38,650 nt of DNA from [Limnothrix rosea] IAM M-220 (GTDB lineage Bacteria; Cyanobacteriota; Cyanobacteriia; Cyanobacteriales; MRBY01). The stretch lies in assembly GCF_001904615.1 (NCBI RefSeq), contig NZ_MRBY01000026.1:14568-53217 (forward strand). Direction: 5' to 3'. How positions within the stretch are numbered: position 1 is the stretch's first letter; each line of letters starts with the position of its first letter. The notes under the pieces were generated by a model. The model saw nothing but the letters and a program-made list of their open reading frames with translations. It had not been told where the DNA came from and searched no databases. The position numbers were made by a program, and so were the translations under genes. Positions 34,157 through 38,650 of the stretch are shown here, piece after piece.

Positions 34157-34839
34157 ACCGGTGCTACTTCCTTCGACTGCTCAGGTTCTGAAATTGTCTG
34201 TTCTTGGGTAGGGGGACGGAGGGTGAGATAAACCGCCATACCAAAGGGAGGAGTCAAGGCGATCGCCCAGAAAATCCATGTTTTCTCCCCTAAACCCCGG
34301 CGAGCCAAATCATCTTGCAAAATTGTGGGGAAGAGCAAGGATAACGCACAAAAATCCAGACTCATAACATGAATAAAGCGATCGCCCTTAAAACGAGTCA
34401 CATAATCTGCCCAATCCCCCTGACTAAAACCATAGTAAAAAAGCACAACTAAGCCGATCAAAGTTAAGGCACCGAGAATGCGGGAATCTTGCCACCTTAG
34501 CCACCAATTTTTTTCTCCTGCAAAAGTCGGGTTCTCTTGGCGCAGAGCTAAATAGGGCATCAAGGCAAAAGCCCCCAAGAAAAAGCTTCCCGTTGAAAAC
34601 GCCCAAGCAGGCAATTTTTGACCCCGACCATCAAGGAAAAGCACCGCACCATACATCAGCGGCAGAATTCCCATCACATTAAACAGCGCAATAATCAGTG
34701 GATTAACACCATCCCACTCACCACTGGACAGTTGCGTAATCAAATCAAACGTTTCCGGCTGATTCGGTGGCGCAAACACAAAAGCGTAAATTGAAAAAGT
34801 TAGCCAAATTAAACCGAGGGCGATCGCGCGGGGAGTCAT
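34153..34839 (-). CDS. Conserved polytopic membrane protein
   Basis: This 228-residue membrane protein has about five to six predicted helices (for example 4-20, 45-70, 80-100, 125-145 and 185-205). LxLIWLTFSIYAFxFAPP near the N-terminus, an FNVMGILPLMYGA helix and GDRFIHVMSLDFCALSLLFP are reminiscent of a family shared by cyanobacteria and plastids whose function I do not know. The start is ATG at 34839; a TTG five codons upstream is less likely. It is translationally coupled to the SDR gene. A HIP1 site is located in the first codons. Confidence 0.75.
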   Translation of the reverse strand: MTPRAIALGLIWLTFSIYAFVFAPPNQPETFDLITQLSSGEWDGVNPLIIALFNVMGILPLMYGAVLFLDGRGQKLPAWAFSTGSFFLGAFALMPYLALRQENPTFAGEKNWWLRWQDSRILGALTLIGLVVLFYYGFSQGDWADYVTRFKGDRFIHVMSLDFCALSLLFPTILQDDLARRGLGEKTWIFWAIALTPPFGMAVYLTLRPPTQEQTISEPEQSKEVAPV

Positions 34840-34915
34840 AGCTGTAGATTCCAAAAACTCTGGTAAAAATTATTGATAGCTGTTAAACCCAAAACAACAA
34901 CAGTACAAAATCGAT

Positions 34916-35293
34916 TTAAAGCGTATGAAGATAACTTAAAAGATCCGCCATTTCTTGAGGGGCAGGCTGAAACTTTGGCATCGGGGGCGTATTGCCACTA
35001 ATAACCTGCTGGATCAGACGACTATCAGATTTACGCTGACTTACCTCTTTCAAGCTAGGGCCAACATTGCCATTTCCCCGCATACCATGGCAACCAGCAC
35101 AATTAATCTGAAAAATAGCGTTTCCTTGAATTTCGTCACCACCAAGTGCCAAAACCTCACGAGTGTAAGGATCTGCTGCTGCCTGCGACGCATAAACTCC
35201 CACAAAACCAGAAACGACGATCCCTAAGATTAGAGCTAGAACGAATAGTAACTTGGGAGTCTGCTTAGATGTAGATTTGTCAGATTTAACCAC
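34916..35293 (-). CDS. cytM: Cytochrome cM
   Basis: This 125-residue class I c-type cytochrome has an uncleaved N-terminal membrane anchor (about 14-35) and a single haem site CAGCH (65-69) in a short domain. The distal ligand is probably Met-105 in TPPMPKFQ. It ends with ADLLSYLHTL. Small size, a retained anchor and a single haem fit CytM, proposed to act under stress or heterotrophic conditions as an alternative electron carrier or regulator; the exact role is debated. The assignment against cytochrome c6 rests on the anchor and weak similarity to PetJ. It is divergent from petG with a 191-bp shared upstream region. Confidence 0.82.
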   Translation of the reverse strand: MVKSDKSTSKQTPKLLFVLALILGIVVSGFVGVYASQAAADPYTREVLALGGDEIQGNAIFQINCAGCHGMRGNGNVGPSLKEVSQRKSDSRLIQQVISGNTPPMPKFQPAPQEMADLLSYLHTL

Positions 35294-35402
35294 AGAACTT
35301 GAAAAGAAAACAATGTAATTGCGTTGATTTTATGCAACGTTTCTTAACACTTATGGTACTGTGATTTACCTTGCCTTGTCGAACTAAACTTTGGCCTACT
35401 CC

Positions 35403-35432
35403 TTGGCGATCGCCAGCACTATCCCATAAAAT
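35403..35432 (+). promoter_or_regulatory. petG: Candidate sigma-70 type promoter of petG
   Basis: TTGGCG at 35403-35408 and TAAAAT at 35427-35432 are spaced 18 bp, 53 bp ahead of the petG start codon. The -35 overlaps a HIP1 octamer. It is a plausible but weak match, suggested by position. Confidence 0.3.
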
Positions 35433-35484
35433 AAGCAACAATTGACATCACAACCTTTAACAAAGCCACCAAGGAGAATACAGC

Positions 35485-35601
35485 GTGATCGAACCTCTCT
35501 TATTAGGTATCGTCCTCGGACTCATCCCCGTCACTCTTGCCGGACTTTTCGTACAAGCCTATATGCAATACAAGCGCGGTAATGACCTCGGCATGGAGTA
35601 A
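35485..35601 (+). CDS. petG: Cytochrome b6f complex subunit V (PetG)
   Basis: This 38-residue single-span subunit is needed for assembly or stability of the cytochrome b6f complex in thylakoids. The sequence ([19 protein letters not shown]..., then [11 protein letters not shown]) is unmistakable, and the usual length is 37-38. The start codon is GTG, with AAGGAG 8 bases upstream. The gene is monocistronic and closed by a strong terminator 46 bases after the stop. Confidence 0.97.
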   Translation: MIEPLLLGIVLGLIPVTLAGLFVQAYMQYKRGNDLGME

Positions 35602-35647
35602 GCACGACCGATTTCAAACCAAGCAATATTAAAAAAAATTTTCCCTT

Positions 35648-35675
35648 TCCTTGCTACCATCAGCAGGGATTTTTT
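35648..35675 (+). terminator. Rho-independent terminator of petG
   Basis: The 8-bp stem is TCCTTGCT/AGCAGGGA (one G-U), with the six-base loop ACCATC and then six T. It is placed just after petG. Confidence 0.9.
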
Positions 35676-35830
35676 GTATCCATAGTTTCCTCACTGGTAC
35701 CAAGACTTACAGCAAGCATTTTCCTAGGGCAACCAAAACCCAGACATTCAGCCATGTAAATTTGTGTAAATAGTATTTTGGAAAATCTACCATGACCAAA
35801 TAAATTCCGCCCAAGACAAAATTACCTTGC

Positions 35831-35892
35831 TACAATCGCTTCATATCAAAATGTGAGTAAACTAAGACAGCTCCTAAAAGCGCTCACATTTT
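35831..35892 (+). promoter_or_regulatory. -10 box and leader hairpin of the PBP gene
   Basis: TACAAT at 35831-35836 is a near-perfect -10 box (no good -35). Starting about 12 bases later, AAAATGTGAG (35848-35857) is exactly complementary in inverted order to CTCACATTTT (35883-35892), separated by 25 bases. If transcription starts near 35843, the 5' leader would open with this 10-bp hairpin. There is no T-run, so it is not a plain terminator; it could affect translation or stability or bind a protein as DNA. Confidence 0.5.
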
Positions 35893-35929
35893 AAGCAACT
35901 TTTTCTCGGTATTTATGAGGTCGTAAGCA

Positions 35930-37867
35930 TTGTCATCCAGCACTGTCCAACCGAAAGTCCGTCGGATTCGGCGTAAACAAAAAAAAGCAAATCCTTTCCT
36001 GCAATTCGTTGGGGGAGTCGTTCAAAATGCCGCTGGCACAGTGATCGGCACCACAATGATCGTTAGTGCGATCGCCGCAGGTGGACTAGTTGGATTGGCC
36101 GTCAGTTTTCGGAACCTACCCGATGTACGCACTCTCAGAGGCTACGTCCCCACTGAAACAAGTTATATCTACGACATCAATGGCACACTGCTTCTCAGTC
36201 TCCACGGCGAAGCAAACCGAACCAACGTCAATATCGAAGATGTTTCTCCCAACCTCAAGATGGCAGTAATCGCCATTGAGGATAGTCACTTTTATCAGCA
36301 CAAAGGCATTAACCCCACCAGCGTTGGCCGTGCCCTCATCAGTAATCTCGAAGAAGGGGCGATCGTTGAAGGAGCATCAACCATTACGATGCAGCTCGTT
36401 AAAAACCTCTTTCTCGCCCAAGATCGCACCTATAACCGTAAATTAGCAGAAACAGTTCTCGCGCTACGTATCGAGCAAATTTTCCCGAAATCAGAAATTT
36501 TAGAAATGTACCTCAATAATATTTATTGGGGTCACAACAACTATGGCGTGCAGACTGCCGCCGAATCCTATTTCAATAAACCAGCCTCTGAACTAACCCT
36601 TGCCGAAGCCAGTGTCATGGCAGGCATGATCCAAGCCCCTGAGGAATATAGCCCTTTCCGTAACTATCAATCGACGAAACAGCGTCAAAGGATGGTTCTC
36701 AATCGGATGCGTGATTTGGGCTGGATTTCGGCGGAAGCGGCTGATGCGGCCTACAATGAACCCCTATTAGTCGGTCAACCTACGGCTTGGAAGAGTAGTG
36801 CCTCTCCCTACATTACCCAGGCTGTCGTTGAGGAGTTAAAGCAACGTTTTGGGGAAGAGCTAGTTCAGAAAGGGGGGATGCGGGTTCAAACAACGGTTGA
36901 TGTCAATTTTCAGCGACGCGCCGAAGAAACCGTTAGACAGGCATTTCGTAGCGCCCAAAACCGTGGTCTTCGGGCTGACCAAGTCGCTTTAGCTGCCGTT
37001 GATCCCCGTACCCATTTCGTGAAGGCCTTGGTGGGTGGCACAAGTTATGAAAGCAGCCAGTTTAACCGGGCAACCCAATCAAAACGCCAACCGGGCTCTT
37101 CGTTTAAACCATTTGTTTACTATGCTGCCTTTGCTAGTGGGCGCTATAGTCCCTATACGACGATTCAAGATACACCTGTTCGTTATAGAGATGGGACGCA
37201 ATGGTATGAACCCCAAAACTATGGTGGTGGCTTTTCGGGCACAGTTTCTTTGTTTGATGCCCTAAAGGTGTCTAAAAATATTCCGGCGGTGAAACTTGGT
37301 AAGGCTGTTGGCTTGGATCGAGTGATTGAGGTTTGTCAGGTTCTTGGTATTGAAAGTGAATTATTACCTGTGGTGTCTTTGCCTCTGGGTGCTGTGGGGA
37401 TTAGTCCTCTAGAAATGGCTGGAGCCTATGCCACATTTGCGAGTAATGGCTGGCAAAGTGATACGACTTTGATTCTCCGGGTGACGGACAGTCAGGGTAA
37501 TGTGCTGTTGGATAATACGCCTGACCCTCGTTTGGTGCTTGACCCTTGGGCAACGGCTTCTTTAACGAGTATTTTGCAGGGTGTTATTGATAGTGGTACG
37601 GGTAAAAATGCGGCTTTAGGCGATCGCCCTGCGGCCGGGAAAACAGGGACAACGTCTTCGGAGCGGGATGTGTGGTTTGTGGGCTATACGCCTCAATTGT
37701 CTGCGGCGGTATGGATCGGCAACGATGACTATCGTCCGATGGGTAGTGGTGTAACGGGTGGCGGGTTTGCGGCACCGGTTTGGAAGGCGTTTATGCAAGA
37801 AGCGCTTAAAGATGAAGAGCCTCGCTATTTCCCTGCAGCGTCGAAGTATGACCGTCCAAAACCCTAA
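35930..37867 (+). CDS. Class A penicillin-binding protein (PBP1A family)
   Basis: This 645-residue bifunctional peptidoglycan synthase has a basic N-terminal tail, a membrane anchor (about 25-60) and a GT51 transglycosylase (about 75-255: IEDSHFYQHKGINPTS, EGASTITMQLVKNLFL, YLNNIYWGHNNYGVQTAAE). After that comes the transpeptidase (about 300-620) with the active-site Ser in GSSFKPF (SxxK), SKN in KVSKNIPA and KTGT in AGKTGTTSSERD. It acts on the periplasmic side in elongation or repair of the cell wall. The start is probably TTG at 35930, with GAGG nine bases before; an ATG 15 bases upstream hits a stop after three codons, and the next ATG lies inside the anchor. The gene is followed convergently by a DUF393 gene after 36 bp. 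Confidence 0.93.
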   Translation: MSSSTVQPKVRRIRRKQKKANPFLQFVGGVVQNAAGTVIGTTMIVSAIAAGGLVGLAVSFRNLPDVRTLRGYVPTETSYIYDINGTLLLSLHGEANRTNVNIEDVSPNLKMAVIAIEDSHFYQHKGINPTSVGRALISNLEEGAIVEGASTITMQLVKNLFLAQDRTYNRKLAETVLALRIEQIFPKSEILEMYLNNIYWGHNNYGVQTAAESYFNKPASELTLAEASVMAGMIQAPEEYSPFRNYQSTKQRQRMVLNRMRDLGWISAEAADAAYNEPLLVGQPTAWKSSASPYITQAVVEELKQRFGEELVQKGGMRVQTTVDVNFQRRAEETVRQAFRSAQNRGLRADQVALAAVDPRTHFVKALVGGTSYESSQFNRATQSKRQPGSSFKPFVYYAAFASGRYSPYTTIQDTPVRYRDGTQWYEPQNYGGGFSGTVSLFDALKVSKNIPAVKLGKAVGLDRVIEVCQVLGIESELLPVVSLPLGAVGISPLEMAGAYATFASNGWQSDTTLILRVTDSQGNVLLDNTPDPRLVLDPWATASLTSILQGVIDSGTGKNAALGDRPAAGKTGTTSSERDVWFVGYTPQLSAAVWIGNDDYRPMGSGVTGGGFAAPVWKAFMQEALKDEEPRYFPAASKYDRPKP

Positions 37868-37903
37868 AGTGCCAGTTGAGGCGATCGCCCTATTTTTGAG
37901 ACA

Positions 37904-38344
37904 TCAAATGGCACATTCTGCATCAACAGCACAGGTTTGACGTGCTTCTCGCTCTTGAATTAAAGTGACGAGATCCGGTCTCCCAGTAACCTTGAGACGA
38001 TATTTTGCCCAAATACCATAGGCGAAATCTACAGCCTTACCAATAACCGGGATTTTAGTGAGGCCATAGACCCATCCCATTCCCAAAATTTCGTAAACGC
38101 GACGGAACACAGCGACATTTTTCAGGATTGTGCCGTCGGGTAAATAGGCGTGAATCCGTTCCATGGCCTCAAAAAAAGTAATGCCAAAATTTGCTTCAGG
38201 ATCATAGTTATCGTCAGCGACATCGACGAAACGGACTAAACCACGCCCTTGATCTTTGCGTTGCAGGAAATTCACTTCCCTCATGCATAGTGGGCAATCG
38301 CTGTCATAGAGCAATGTGATTTTCCAAGGGTGATCGGCAGTCAT
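37904..38344 (-). CDS. DCC family thiol-disulfide oxidoreductase-like protein (DUF393)
   Basis: This 146-residue protein has the family's thioredoxin-like N-terminal motif LYDSDCPLCMREVNFLQRKD (CxxC, in place of the eponymous DxxCxxC), then RFVDVADDNYDP and YLPDGTILKNVAVFRRVYEILG. The second half contains a hydrophobic helix (GWVYGLTKIPVIGKAVDFAYGIWAKYRL) typical of DUF393. A redox role is predicted, but substrates are unknown. Two further Cys lie near the C-terminus (TCAVDAEC). The ATG at 38344 is chosen over a TTG five codons upstream. It is convergent with the PBP gene. Confidence 0.85.
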   Translation of the reverse strand: MTADHPWKITLLYDSDCPLCMREVNFLQRKDQGRGLVRFVDVADDNYDPEANFGITFFEAMERIHAYLPDGTILKNVAVFRRVYEILGMGWVYGLTKIPVIGKAVDFAYGIWAKYRLKVTGRPDLVTLIQEREARQTCAVDAECAI

Positions 38345-38595
38345 GGCGTGTAAAGTCAAATCCTAAGGTTACTCTTCGTAAAATAACGCAATTTTTAATC
38401 GCAAAGGTGGGAGCGTTTGCTGTGATGGCCAAGGCGAGTAGGAGTAGTACTAATGTCTTGGGGTTTAAACGTCGGAGATTTTTCTAAAGGTTTTGTGTAC
38501 TTCGCTAGGATTTCACAAATCCCTGCTTTTTTAGTCATAAATGTCTTGGCTTTGACTGGAATGGGCCATAGATGATTTGAGCCTAATAAACTAAA
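38345..38595. other. Non-coding end region with possible terminator
   Basis: No convincing gene. A plus-strand frame with the ATG at 38425 is only 20 codons long and ends FKRRRFF. A small hairpin, GGATTT/AAATCC with loop CAC (38508-38522) and TTTTTT after three bases, might end a plus-strand transcript. The region then leads into the right inverted-repeat copy. Confidence 0.4.
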
Positions 38596-38650
38596 TAACG
38601 TCAGTTATGGATAAGAATGTAGCCAAAATTCTTTAGAGAAAAGGAGACAC
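38596..38650 (-). repeat. Right copy of 55-bp inverted repeat
   Basis: This is the exact reverse complement of 115-169; the match runs to the last base of the window and probably continues beyond. At its inner edge (38595/38596) homology ends sharply. No target-site duplication or transposase can be seen from within the window. Confidence 0.9.

Noticed and set aside
38425-38487. 20-codon ATG frame ending FKRRRFF
   Set aside because: Too short, with no supporting context; the open frame upstream has no proper start.
1-38650. Many GCGATCGC octamers, often as GGCGATCGCC
   Set aside because: This is the well-known HIP1 element of cyanobacterial genomes; used only as evidence of the host type.

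Overview
The window is a piece of a cyanobacterial chromosome. The evidence is photosystem I psaF-psaJ, the cytochrome b6f subunit petG, cytochrome cM, magnesium chelatase chlD, a CpcS/CpeS-type phycobilin lyase and an apocarotenoid-type oxygenase, plus dozens of copies of the HIP1 octamer GCGATCGC. Gene content and coding style resemble the Synechococcus PCC 7002 / Leptolyngbya PCC 7376 group, but this is a judgement from memory and not a search result. Most of the window is core chromosome. I see no insertion sequence, prophage or CRISPR array.

Layout. 1-5.4 kb, mostly minus strand: phycobilin lyase, two small unknown genes, a DUF1499 exported protein, a GT41/HMW1C-like glycosyltransferase and a site-2-type membrane protease with CBS domains. 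5.4-6.9 kb: tRNA-Pro(GGG) with a clear terminator, a spacer with a four-copy 16-bp tandem repeat, then a REC-AraC response regulator. 7.1-11.6 kb: a cyanate operon, cynA-cynB-cynD-cynS plus a DUF1348 gene, behind an NtcA-like box and closed by a terminator; its CynA carries an unusual N-terminal extension. 11.6-12.3 kb: 700 bp without a recognisable gene. 12.3-16.4 kb: an unknown membrane protein with buried acidic/His residues, a DUF1400 alpha/beta hydrolase and a valine-pyruvate aminotransferase.

16.6-18.6 kb: psaF-psaJ diverging from tsaD. 18.7-21.9 kb: a PhnD-like binding lipoprotein next to a membrane histidine kinase, a plausible sensory pair. 21.9-24.0 kb: purU and aroB on minus. 24.2-29.4 kb: a GT-C glycosyltransferase, a carotenoid oxygenase, a divergent CobQ-like protein and an overlapping 34-codon frame encoding three IDWDE repeats. 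29.4-35.3 kb, minus: chlD, tpiA, an LD-carboxypeptidase, a membrane protein/SDR pair with a 4-nt overlap, and cytM. 35.4-38.4 kb: petG (GTG start, strong terminator), a class A penicillin-binding protein with a leader hairpin, and a convergent DCC/DUF393 protein.

A perfect 55-bp inverted repeat sits at the two ends (115-169 and 38596-38650) and brackets the whole segment. The items that most merit a second look are this repeat pair, the CynA extension, the IDWDE micro-ORF behind the divergent CobQ, and the binding-protein/kinase pair. Nothing here is clearly a new defence or mobile system.
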